Positions 1-11,820 of a DNA stretch of 64,000 bases are shown piece by piece. The notes under the pieces are model-generated. The model worked only from the letters and a program-made list of their open reading frames with translations. It was not told where the DNA came from and ran no database searches. The position numbers and the translations under genes are program-made. The stretch comes from Plecoglossus altivelis. Lineage: Eukaryota > Chordata > Actinopteri > Osmeriformes > Plecoglossidae. The DNA is taken from the NCBI GenBank assembly GCA_036571765.1, contig BROE01000003.1, positions 8,925,732-8,989,731 of the forward strand, in the 5' to 3' direction. Positions within the stretch are counted from its first letter, which is position 1, and every line of letters begins with the position of its first letter.

Positions 1-61
1 CACTGAACGCGCCACCCGCGACCATGTTGCTGGCAGCAGCGTGCACTCGCGAATAAACCAT

Positions 62-692
62 CACCCACGAGCCGTACGTCTGCAGCACACTTTGAATACT
101 AGCACAGGACTTGCGGCGCGACAGCTCGGTGTCTCGGACACATCTCTGTGCGCCCGTACCCTGAGAGCACGTGTGCTGTACACCGCCCCCCCTGTGGCTT
201 GGCGCCCAGCACCCCCGACGACCCCTACCCCGCTGCTTGAAGCTGCATGGCGAGCCAGGAGTCCTAATATAAGTGTGTGGGTGTGTGTGTGTGTAGGACT
301 CAAAGCCCTTGGAGATGGTGTGTGGAGCGAATTAGATCTCTCACAAAATCTCACTCTCTCATTCTCTCGCTTTCCCTCCCCCCTCCCTCCCCGCCTCCTT
401 GTCCCGACCTCCCCCCCTTCCCTCCCTCCCCTCCCCTCCCTCCCTCCCCTCCTCTCTCCGTCCCCCTCCTCTCCTGTTTTCCACCCTACCAAGTTGTCAG
501 CCTCTCCAGCAAGACGCCACCCGCCCAGCTCACACTCACTCCATAAATCACCGCCGTCTCTGCAGCACACTTGAAAGGCGGCTTGCGAGCGTTGCCTTTC
601 TTCGCCCGTACCCTGAGAGCACGTCTTCCGCCCCCCCCCCCCCCCCCCCCCCCTACCCCCGTGCTTTGAGCTGCTGGGAGCCAGGAGTTTAA
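62..692. repeat. Imperfect direct duplication, about 450 bp apart
   Basis: Two related segments lie at about 79-262 and 557-692. Both begin near CTGCAGCACACTT. Both contain the 22-bp block starting CGCCCGTACCCTGAGAGCAC, at 151-172 and 603-624. Both then run into a C-rich tract and end in a GCTT..GAGCTGC..GAGCCAGGAGT segment. They are separated by a pyrimidine-rich stretch. The sequence between the anchors has diverged, so this is an old local duplication within the igf1r intron. Confidence 0.7.
631..653. repeat. Poly-C tract (23 C)
   Basis: Uninterrupted run of C inside the second duplicate. On the minus strand it is a G run that could form a quadruplex, and its length in an assembly is unreliable. 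Confidence 0.9.
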
Positions 693-1934
693 ACACATGC
701 TAGTGAGCAGCGCTTTTCCGGCACCTGCAGGCACAGCCCGACACGTCGAGAGATGAGGTGTCTGTCTCCATGGCAGCGCGGGGAGTACGTTGGCCAGAGC
801 ACGCACTTACATGCTAGGAAAAGGGACTCCTTTCACATTTACACACACCTCGATCCCAAAACACAACAAGGTGTTGCGTGCTGCCATGTGCCTTTTGAAG
901 ACAGAGCATGAAAGGAGAGACTGGACTGGGAGAGAGGTGGTGCTCTACCTAAGCCTAATGACGGCTAACCTTTACACTACTGCAGGCTAGTTTGTTCTTT
1001 TTCCATCTTAATAGCTATCGAGGTCATGCCAGATGAGGTCAGGCTAGCTTCAAACTACTTCAAAAAGTGACCTAACCACTCAAAATTAAGCGAGAATGTC
1101 CTTAAGTCCCTATTTCAAACTAAAATGATTAGAAAGAATGAAATTCCAAGAGCTCACGTATTAATCCTTGACATGAGTGGTCAGGGGAGCAGTGAGCATT
1201 GCTAAGAGGTCGCTGCGGAACTCCAAAGCACCCCTGGTGGTCTGAAATGAATTCCTCCACTTAAATTAGGGTTGTTCGACGAATAAACCAGCGCCTCACG
1301 CTTTCAGTTCAATAAAACATCGGCCGGGGTATCACATGGTGTGAAAACTTCCAGAAAATCCCATGTCATTCAAGCACAGTAACTTGTTGTTGGGAAGGGG
1401 AGTGGGGAAAAGGGAGGTCTTTTCATGAGCAGGAAAGCTCTGGAGGCATGGCAGGCTGAAGTAATAAAAATGTTTGAAATGACAAAGACAGCAAGTGGGC
1501 CCACGGTCTAGCCTGTGTGACGAAACAAGTGCTCCTTGCCAGTTATGCAAACTGGCAGACACAAAATATCTGTGAAAATATCGACAAAATATCACACCAT
1601 GATTGCTACTACAGGGTACCACATACAACGTATAGTACAGTATGTTCCTCTCTGCTATAGTCCATGTTAAATCGAGCTCCCCTTGAACCCAGAGCCTTCA
1701 CCCTCGTTCCTCAGCGTGAGTTATGGATTCTCCTGAGTTCATGCTGCCATTCCCGATCTTTTAACACACCTACATGATGAAATGAAGTCTGTCCGTGTCT
1801 CAGGCTGTTGCTCTCTCACCCAGACCAGATACTGGGCATTCTCTTCACATGCTGTACTGGGACTCAGTAGCAGGCCCTGCCAGATGATGGGACGACGAGA
1901 CAGTGAACCCTAGCGTCGCAGTTGCAGACTGCTG

Positions 1935-2054
1935 GTGCTGGGACCAGACAGGACCATGACCCCCAACACTGGCCACCGTCTTATCAGCCTGGTGGTGCTG
2001 GGACCAGACAGGGCCATGACCCCCAACACTGGCCACCGCCCTATCAGCCTGGTG
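1935..2054. repeat. 60-bp tandem duplication
   Basis: Two adjacent 60-bp units, both starting TGCTGGGACCAGACAGG and ending ATCAGCCTGGTGG, differ at only a few positions (for example GTCTT versus GCCCT). A third unit starts at 2055 and stops after about 8 bases. The high identity suggests a recent duplication. Confidence 0.9.
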
Positions 2055-3484
2055 GTGCTGGGAGGGGGGAGGGAGTGGGAGGGGGTTATGCCTCACAATC
2101 ACCCCTCATCTGGGTTAGACCACAGGAAGGACCAACAGTGTTTTAACCTGGGATATTCCTAGAGCGCACATGCTCACTCTCTTCTAGTCCCTTTGTGTGC
2201 CTGTGACTGCGTGGATGTGCGCATACATGTGTGCATGTGCTCGTTTCCGTGTGCACGCATGCATGCGTGTGTGGCCGTTCTAAGGTCTGCTCAGCCCTCC
2301 ACCACAGTCTCGGCAATGTTCACAGATCCTCTGGGGCTGCCAGCACATATTGGATTCCAATTTCTGGCCCATTATAAACCCACACTGAGGTGGCGGCACA
2401 CAGTAAATAAATCTGCAGTTTAGCAGGCACAGATGAAACACATGGGAGAAGAAGGTCAAGGAAGTGCTTAATCTAATCATCAACATCGACTACAATCGGC
2501 CACTTGTGTGGCATAATGCAAGCGGTCTTCAGCACCAGGGGCCACAGCACTGAAGGCTAAAGCTAATCACGCTTTCTTAATGACTGTGATGTAAACAAAA
2601 TTAGCCAGTCGCTTGAAAAACGCTATGGAGCAACAAAAAAAGGGGTGGGAGGAGGGGGAGGGGGGGTGAAATCTCCACATGCATAAATATGACCTGAAGG
2701 AAACAGAGTTCCATGGTGCGGATGAATGACTTGCGTATGCAGAGTGAAAAACATGGCAGTCGCAATGCTACAATCCCCCTTGAACAAAGGACACTTTGTG
2801 TTCTAGCAAGCTATGGGCATGCACACACACAATCGCACACCCAGGCTCACGCACGCACGCACACACTCCAACTCGCCAGGCTGAGGTCCATGTCTTAGAG
2901 ACAGACATCTGGAGTCAGGCTTGGAGGTTTAAGGGTGTACGTAAACTCACACATCCGAGTTCATCGCAAACCCTCGCTAGCTGGTTAACTAGTGAGGGTC
3001 TAACCCCACCTCCGAATGAGCTCAGTGCAACACGACTCCATGTAATGAATCCTTAGCAGACAACTAGTAAGCTAACCTCATCAGACCTGGCTGAAATTCT
3101 TGGGACTTTCCTCGGAACCAGCAGCTACAGTACCATTACCACACGCACGTAAACAACGGTAAGATAAACCATATAATATGCAGCCAGCAGATTGGAATGT
3201 AAAACAACCTCCTGGACAAGTGGGAACAGGTCTGACCTAGGTTGCAAAGAGCTGACGGCACTACAAAGAGAGGCCAAGAAGACATGGACCAGAGAGTAGG
3301 AGACAACAGCAGGCTTTGTAGTGTAAGGGAGAGGAGAGGCCATTGTACTGTTGAATAACGATATCATTATGGTGCCCTTTTGATACAGTATATTAACTAG
3401 AACTTCAACCAGTTCTATCAAAACAAAACAAAATATCACCCTGAAATGTGGATAGAGTGTAAGAGAGAGAAAAACAGACAGATT

Positions 3485-3486
<2 letters not shown>

Positions 3487-3515
<29 letters not shown>
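3487..3515. repeat. (GA)n microsatellite
   Basis: About 14 uninterrupted GA dinucleotides in igf1r intron 2. Confidence 0.95.
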
Positions 3516-3518
<3 letters not shown>

Positions 3519-5364
3519 GAGGAAAGTAGAGCAAAGATCCCACAGCACACGAGAGTGCAAAACAAGCCTGTCTGCCTGTTTCTTTATTCTCCCTAATTGA
3601 TGCTGTGTTGGGAGTTGGGAGTGGGTGGCCGGTCGGCCGGCTGGCTGGCTGGAGAACGGGTCTGGCCCGGGAAGACTTCAAAGGTCTTACCGGATGCTTA
3701 TCACCAAGTGCGCTTTCATCAGAGCCTGGACAACAGGAGGATGAAAGGAGCTCTAATGCGCCCACCCATCCCTTCCCCTCCTTCTCTCCTCCACTGCCCT
3801 CTGTCACCTTACAGCCACCCCCATGCTCCTCTACCTGTAACCATTTCCCGGGTGGACGTGGGCATCCCTGGGCACTGGAGGAGATACGGAGGAGGAGCGG
3901 ACAGGGGGTAAACCCGGCCAAGCAGTCCCCAGTTCAGCCGAGCCGCTGAAGGGATCCACTTTTGGCCTTGGCTCTCCCTGTTCAAATGAATCATGGATGC
4001 CGTACACAGGACATGATTCGGCATGCTAAATGTGTACCACAGGCTTTTTATAATCCTCCATGCCCTTTTGATCCCATGATCCAAGAGGTAAAAACCCCGA
4101 AAAGGACACTACTGATTAATCCTGTGAGGTCGGCGCCTAATCAGAAGCAGAGGTGAACGATCATGCCAAGGTTTCAAGGTCATATGACCCTGCACCCCCC
4201 TGCCCCACCCGCCTGTCCGGCCATCCGACCGAGAGCTCCTGTCATTATGTCCGTAGGCCTCTATATTTATCTGACACGGTAACGTGGTGCTGTCTGCCGA
4301 TGGAGAAGGAGAACAGCTGTTCCCTGACCCCGGCGAACATGCTGACCTCCCCACTCTGAGCCACCGGAGCCCTGCCTGGGTCTCGCTGATGACCTCATCC
4401 TCCTCCAGGTCAGGTGTGTGGCCGACCGCAGAAACGGGACCGCTTGAGACCGGCGGCGACGTCCCAGGAAGCAACCTCTATTTCCAGTTGATGTCCCGCT
4501 TTCAGTTCAGCAGGATCTCTCTCGCTCTCTCTCTATGTGGAAGCAACACTACTTACTGGGATGAGGCAAGACGCCATAACTCATCCCTGGCCACCCCAGT
4601 GCTAACAATGTGCCAACTGGTGCTAACTGGAGCGCTGGAGTTGCCCATCAGGGCGCTGGGCCAGGGAGCATGGGGCCTGCCATGAGAGGGAGGCTGGTCC
4701 AGGGCAGGGAAGCCTCAGACACCTGTTGTCATTAGGCAGAGTGCTGACAACGGGCCCTGGGCTCAGGGGATTCCATCCAAATAGGACGAGGGACCACACT
4801 GAGGTACTGATGTGCCACACCGATCCAACGCCGGCCTTAGGCCATCCTTCCATCAGCCGCTGAGAGACAGACATCGGATATGTCCCACATTGCCTGGTCA
4901 TTAGCCTGGCCGTCGGAATAGACCGGGGCTACAGCGCTAAGTGGATTTCAGCCGTCCGCCAGAGTTGTATCTCCACACATTGGGCCCATGTGTCTGGTTT
5001 TCAGGTCTTTGTGTCGCTCTTGTCGAAGCTGTGGAGCCTCCGAAAGGGTTAAAGTGGAAGTGTGGTTGTCAGGGGCATTTCAATTAGCTGAGTAACTCCA
5101 TAAGGTTTCCTTTGTAATTTTATGGTGCCCTTTCATCTCCCCAGCACGTACAAACTAGCACATAGACAGACCTTAGTGCCTGGCAAGCTACAGCCTGTTT
5201 ACACACACCAACACTAACATGTGTGTGCCTTTGGCTCACAGGATATGTCACAGAGTGCCGTGTTGTTCTAGCATCTAAAAGTATTTTTAAGTTAATAAAA
5301 AGCTCCAGAAAACTTCCAACCCACTCATGGCTCATTGAGAAAAAAAACAAGTGTTTAAGTCAAA

Positions 5365-5423
<59 letters not shown>

Positions 5424-5424
5424 C
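5365..5424. repeat. (CTGC)15 microsatellite
   Basis: Fifteen perfect CTGC tetranucleotides in igf1r intron 2. Confidence 0.95.
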
Positions 5425-7285
5425 GCAGCCAGAATCTATGGCTCCTTCCATATGGCCCCTCCCCCACCCTCTCACCCCCCAGACTAGACATTCCTATTCT
5501 AGCATGGCAGGATAATATCTCTTCTATGTGGTATGTATACTATATCCACCAATACCGCACACCACCTCACTTCTGCAGGACACATCTGGGAGCAGGAGGA
5601 ATTCTATTCCCGCTGTGGCATTAACTTGTGCTCTCAGAGCTTACTTGCGGGCACGGCACATTATCTCCCTGGCAATGCCTAGCCTGCCCAGCAGCAAGCG
5701 GCTGGCCCTTCGTGTAGAGAGCGACAGACAGAAAGAGAGCGCAAAGGAGAGAAAGACAGACAAAGAGAGCGAACGCTCACAAAGATGTCGACGGAAACAT
5801 GGTGGGGGCATGTTCAGATATCTCACCTCGATGAGGAGTGACACAAACAAGCAGAGACAGCCTTCCTTCCTTCCTCTGCCTTCCGGAACCTACCGCTGAG
5901 CCCACACCTTCCCAATCCACCCCCTCTCCTCCCTCTGAGCTCCAAGAGGAAGTCATAGTATTCACACAGATTTATGAATGAGCGTTGAGAGCAAAGGATG
6001 AGTCACAGCTTCAGTATAGCTCGGCCAAAAGGCAGCAGGCAGCCTATCACCAGAGGCAGTGAGTGGCTCACATAGGCACCGGGCTGGCTCGGCACCACAC
6101 ACAATGGACACTCACACACACAGTCACACACACACTTGCCACTTACACACTGGGCACACGCAGAGGAAAATTTGTCAAGGTGGGGGGGGATGTGTGTGCG
6201 CAAATGTGCGCGTGAGACCAGACACACAAGACCTATTTTGGTCAATCACGTCAGAGAGGAACCCTCCATGGAGAGAGGGAGCTAAGTGTCATGGTTCTCA
6301 GATGAGCTCTGCTCTACAAAGTCAGACAGACAGCCCTCCTCGGGACCCTATCACGCCACACAGCAGATGGCGTTCGCAAAATGCGAATGCCATACAGTCG
6401 CGTAACGAACGTTTCAGAAATGGAAACGGCAGCAATGGTTAAACTAGGCTTCCGTCGACACCGCAAGTCGTAACCACCGTGTCAGGTTCGATTCCGGCTC
6501 GACTAGACCTCCGCTGCAAACCGACAACGCAGTGAACCAGAAACAACATGCAAAAAAAGGGCTTTTGGGGAGGTCTCAAAAAAGCATATTAACGCTGAGG
6601 TCAAAGAATTCCTCTCTCGACAAAATCGCGCAGGCCACTCAGACTCTTGGGCACGCTCAGTTCGAAAGGAAACCTATAAAACCAATTGAGCAGACGAAAT
6701 ATTTGTAACCAAACTGATTTCTTCCCCAGCAGGCCAGCTCCAGGTTCCTTTGAGAACCGCGTGCAGAGGCTCGACATATTAGGATCTCCTGCTCAGGTTT
6801 CTCAAGAATGACATTTATGCATGTGACCTAAATGGGGGGAGGAGGTGCAGCAGGAGGCCCAGGGAGGGGGTCGTAGAATAGGCCAGAATGCACGAACACG
6901 GAGCGTGCATGTAAACGCACGGGCACGTACACGGACAAATGGTGCACACACGTCCCCCGCGTATACAAACACGCCACGACCGCCTGTGAAGTGTCCCTGT
7001 TTTCAGTGCTGGTAAATCAAAAGATAAAAGCAGTCTTTCTCCAGAAGTGCCAATGGTAAAGTCTCCCTCTGACGTGATAAGTATACAGTGAGCAGCAGAA
7101 TCTCTCTTCCTCTCTCCTCGCGCGCAAAAACACCCTCCCCCCTCCCCTTTTTTTTACTGCCTGTTGTCAGTCGAGTTTGCTTTCTCCCTTCCCCACCCCA
7201 CTCATGACCACTCTTTATAAAGATGTAATCTTGTAAGAAAGCAAAGACGAGGGGTGGAGATGGGGGAGGTGTGTGGGTGGTGGGT

Positions 7286-7309
7286 GGGGGGGGGGGGGGG
7301 GGGGGGGGG
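7286..7309. repeat. Poly-G tract (24 G)
   Basis: Run of 24 G preceded by G/T-rich sequence. It is a strong quadruplex candidate and a likely site of sequencing length error. Confidence 0.9.
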
Positions 7310-7550
7310 TTCTGAATGCAAGGCGACCGTGAAGGGGGCTTTGTCTACCCCTCTTAATTTATTTATTTACAATAGCACCGTGGAGCAGCAACATGGGGGA
7401 AATCAATAGTCCCACGTCCTCTGGGGGAAACGCTGGAGACACGGACACGCTAGCTGCACACAGCAGTAACGCGTACACACTGAGTTAACCCGACCAGACG
7501 GCTGTGTCCTCTGTGTTGATTACATTGCTACTCTCACCCCCACTAGCAGG

Positions 7551-7562
7551 GTGTGTGTGTGC

Positions 7563-7597
<35 letters not shown>
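7551..7597. repeat. (GT)n microsatellite
   Basis: GT dinucleotide array with two GC interruptions. A CA-rich stretch lies about 210 bp downstream, near 7808-7841, so the two could pair as an inverted repeat. Confidence 0.95.
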
Positions 7598-7600
<3 letters not shown>

Positions 7601-10600
7601 CAGTGGGGAAGGGGGAGGGGCGGGTAGCACAACGATCTTGGGGAAAGGTTCGGAATGCTGACAGAACATACAGACATACGGGGGGGTCACAGATGATGAT
7701 TTCCTGCTGGTCTCCGGTACCACCACAATGAATCACCTGGGCACACCCAGACTTGGGTATACAGTGAACTTACACAATAACACAACTTCTGGCACCCCCC
7801 CCCTAGACACACACACACACACACTCACACACACACACACACTGTTACCGACTGAGTCACCAAAACACCTGCACCTCCTACCCCCCTGCTATCCCTTCCA
7901 GGCAGGTACTGGAGCCAGGTCCTTTGACAGGCCTCAGAGAAGACATTAAATATGGAACAGCTTCCCTGCATGTCCAGGCACCAGGCTGGGATTACCTTAG
8001 TTAAACAAACACAAGACAACCTATCATATGACACAGCCCACCTAGGCGCCCATCCGCCTACACCTAGACAGTGACACACCACACACACACGCACATGAAG
8101 AGAGAAAAACAGAAACAACACACTCAAAGATAAGACTACCGATTCTTTATGACTGACATCATGTGTTCCCCAGACTTTCAGCATACTAGCATATCGCCTC
8201 AGTGCAAACAGGCTGTGTTTAGTATTGTCCTCTTTTTACTCTCTCTGAGTTACAATGACTAAGCCACCAAGAATGTTTACCTTATGTGTTCCCTTAAAGG
8301 CATACACACAAGCCCTTTCCCCCCCTCTGCTCTAAACAGTCCATGTTGTTTGCTTTGGTAAAGTCCTCAAGCCAAGCCCAGCATGAGCACAAGTTGATTT
8401 TATATACAGTAGTACACAGTCCTCTCACCCAAACAAACCCAGGTAGGAAACCCTTTGAGTGAGCCCAGTCCTACTCTCGCTGTTGGACTGGCCTGGACGC
8501 TACAAAACATTCTAACATTTCGAAATCTCTCCCAGGCAGGAAAGAGAGAAGCGTGTCTGGGGGAGGGATCAGTGTAATGTAGTACAGACAAACAGACGCA
8601 CATATAGACAGACCCACGCACATAGACCCACACACGCACAAACAGACACAGACACACACACACTAAACAGAGAGACAGACCAACTCGGGGCTAGCCACGA
8701 CCACTTATCAGTCTATCTGTCCATGTGTTGTGTTGGACGTGTCACATGGCTGTCTGACACACGGCAAGCTGTCGCCTGAGGCTCGTCTTCTTAGCTTGCC
8801 GAGGAGAAGACACAGGATCTGCAAACACCAAACCCATCAACACACGGTGTCACTGAGGGCATACGGCAGCCAACCAAGCAGGAGTAATCGTTCAGCCGCC
8901 GCTGTTAACAGCCTCTGATAAGGTCCAGAGAGGAGAGGGGGAGCCCAGAGAAAGGGGCGGAACCTAGTCGGGGAAAGGTTCCTAAACTTCCTAAGCTGCA
9001 AGACTGGAAGGAAGGGTGGAACAGAGAGACAGAGAGGGATGAGCCGTGTGAGAGAGGCAACGCGCCCCAGCCTCCCAGAGCGCCCCTCCAGGGTCTTAGT
9101 GAGAGCTTGCTGTTGTGCTTGTACACTTGACATTTCTGTGACATTTCCCCCCCCCCTCTCCCCCTACCATCCCTCCGCTCCACACAGCAATGGATATCCC
9201 TCTGATAAGGCCTCACTGGGCACCCCTGCCCCATCAACCACACACAGACCAAAATACCGGCAGCCAATGTACAAACCAAGGGTGCAGGTAGGGTATTAAT
9301 CTGGCTTACCTAGACCAGACAGCGCCATTGTTTTCACATCAGCAACTAAAAGCATCCGTCACTATCTACTCTTCCCAGAATCCATTCCACTGGTGGGTTG
9401 CATAACTCATTCAGATACTCCATCCACATGTACCAGCCTGATGTGGAAACTTCTCGAAGGCACAGTGTACCGTGTTCTACAACAGCGTCGTTCCCCTTTC
9501 ATTAATTGTAATTAAAGAAAACGTTGGTCTGTGTTACTATGCCGTGGTAGGCCCTGAGAGGAACATCTTGGCAAAAACAAGGCAATTATGCACACAGGAA
9601 GAGAGTGCAGAGGAGCAGCGAGCCTCTCTTTTTTTTTCTTTTTTTTTATTAAGCAAGGTAGTTGCTCTTGTTTGTCAAAGTGAGCACCCGGAGCAATGGC
9701 AGGCTATCCTAGATGCTCAGTGAGAGCCACTGAGCCACTATCACTAAGCCTGTATAAGTCACTAGGCCTCACATTAGCTCCCTTCTTTTTGCACAGTCTA
9801 TCTCTCTGCCTTACCTTCATCTTCAGCCTTAAGACCGCAAGGCTCACCCACATAAGCACACGCACCCTGACCTCGCCTCTGAGCTCTGCGCCGGCCAGAC
9901 CTGCACATAACAAGTCCTAAATGACCTCCCTGAGCATTCTCTTTAGTCCAATGTTATGAAAACCAAATATGTTGAGCTCTGCAACAGGCTGAAAGTGCAC
10001 ACCGATGTCTGATAAAACGCCAACCAATCTCGGGCAAAGCTTTTTGTTCCAACAGTCAACTCTGCACGGCCTTACTTATGCAGCGTGTAGAGTAGGAAGC
10101 CCAGTACAGATGACATGGCACTAGAAAGAGCAGAGCAGGCATCTATATACCTTTGACTAGTACCTCTAAAACTATGTCTCCAACATGAATGTATAGAGAG
10201 AGGGAGAGAGAGAAAGAGAGAGAGAAAGAGAAAGAGAGAGACTTCAGAGTTGTAACAGACACCCCGCCTCCCTCAAGCTACACAGAGTGTGATCATCTAG
10301 ACAAAACAAACAAACAGGGGCCAATAGGAGCCTATTTGGCGCTTGCTGTGCCACTGATAGCTACGCATCACGATGAAGGATATCCACAATTCTTCATATA
10401 ACCTGAAACCCTGGACAAACAACAAACCAACAACAGTCTTGTTGTTCACTGTCTGCACCCATAACCAAGGCACTCTGCTCAGGTCCCATCAGATAAAAGA
10501 GAGAAACACAAGCCTCCGTCTCATTGGAACCAACTCTAAATTATACCTGTTAGAACACAGTACACACACTAAATATGATAAATGTTATATTAAGACCACT

Positions 10601-11256
10601 TAATACCATGGACCATTTAATCTACCCATTGCGGTAAATTAAACTGGAAGGCGCTTGACCATAACTATATCAACCCCAGATAAGAGAAGGTAAATATGTA
10701 CCTGACCTACTCCAGACAGTTAGAATGGCAACTTATTTGTCAGAGTAACTTAAACCTCAAGTAAAGACCACATGGAGAAGCATTATGCAAGTATCTAGTA
10801 ATTAGATCTACAGGAAAGCTCGCTATAATAAACAGAAAGGAAATGTTTTCACTGGACTGTTGACAATCCTCAAGCATAATGGAAATGAAGGAAAAACACA
10901 GATGAGATTTATGGGATGGAGCACTGGAACAAAAAAACGGGTTTGAGGGTCTGCAACCCACCTAGTTGGGTCTAGAACACCACTCACAGTAAACTCACAG
11001 TAAAAAATCCCCATCCACAAACACTTCCAAATAACCCCCTTATTAGATCATCAATCTACCCTGAAACCAAAGAAAAACAACCACAAAACAATCTAATTTT
11101 CGGGCCGCAGATCAATGCAGAACGTGTGAAAACCCAGCAAACCGAAAGTGGGTAGCAGTGTGCACAGCCCCTGTCTGTGCGCGCCTGATTCGTCTCTCCT
11201 GACCTCCCTAACCGAGGGAGGTGGGAGCTAGGAGACACCCCTGGGCGCCTCCTTAC

Positions 11257-11820
11257 CTTTCTGACAGTGGTTGGAGGTCCAGCAGCGGTAGCTGTAGTTG
11301 TCATTAAAGCTGGTCTGGGGGCACTGGGGGGAGTCCTCCATGATGCCCGGACACAGATCCCCACACTCCTTGGACTGCTTGTTCCCCGCAATGAAGTTGT
11401 TGAACTCGGCATCCATGATGAGCGACCAGTCCACTGAGTCCAGGTAGCAGAGCTCCGGGTTCTTCTCAATTCGGATGGCTCCCCGGGTGATGTTCCTCAG
11501 GTTGTACAGGCCGATGTCCTTCAGGCTGGTCATCTCGAAGATCACTAGGGCGTAGTTGTAGAAAAGGTTGCGCCCCCGGATGACATTGAGGTTGGGGAAG
11601 AGCGTGCTGAGGCTGTCCAGGCCGGACACCCTGAACAGGAGCAGGTGGTCGGTGATGACCCGAAGCTTGGGGAAGCTGAGCGTGCGGAAGTGCTCCTGGT
11701 TGATGTTGTTGGTCTTGTCGGAGATGAGGAGGATCCGCAGGTAGCCCTCCACCACCGTGCAGTTATCCAGGCGCCTGAACTCGTTGATGTCATTCCGGAT
11801 GTCAATATTCGGACCACAGA
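11257..11820 (-). CDS. igf1r: Insulin-like growth factor 1 receptor, coding exon 2 (L1 domain)
   Basis: This is the first large extracellular exon of a receptor tyrosine kinase that binds IGF-1/IGF-2 at the plasma membrane. It encodes 188 codons covering the L1 leucine-rich ligand-binding lobe and the start of the cysteine-rich region. Motifs seen include CGPNIDIRND, FPKLRVITDHLLLFRV, FPNLNVIRGRNLFYNYALVI, LYNLRNITRGAIRIEKN, and CGDLCPG before CQK. From memory these match IGF1R better than the insulin receptor: LYNLRNITRGAIRIEKN has one or more differences in INSR. The acceptor AG is at 11821-11822 and the donor AAG|GTAAGG is at 11256. Both ends are phase 1, and it joins exon 1 to give GEICGPN. 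The length of 564 nt is close to the roughly 550 nt I recall for the mammalian exon. I cannot tell which teleost igf1r paralogue (a or b) this is. Confidence 0.95.

Larger units (their letters stand above)
1..11256 (-). other. igf1r: igf1r intron 2 (partial)
   Basis: This stretch lies downstream (minus strand) of igf1r coding exon 2 and contains no recognisable exon 3, which would carry the cysteine-rich region. I therefore read it as the first part of intron 2; human IGF1R also has a very long intron here. It holds simple repeats, a pyrimidine tract at about 360-470, G-rich tracts near 2640 and 7290, and two local duplications listed separately. The open frames in it are low-complexity or unlike any family I know. 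Confidence 0.7.

Noticed and set aside
41..806. Several overlapping open frames on both strands
   Set aside because: They arise from pyrimidine-rich and poly-C sequence, have extreme composition and no family resemblance, and lie inside the igf1r intron.
6440..6520. tRNA-like box B (GGTTCGATTCC) at about 6482
   Set aside because: No matching box A or cloverleaf is visible upstream. It is probably a chance match or a SINE scrap.
7551..7841. GT array facing a CA array as a functional hairpin
   Set aside because: Opposed dinucleotide repeats are common by chance in fish introns; nothing else supports a structure.
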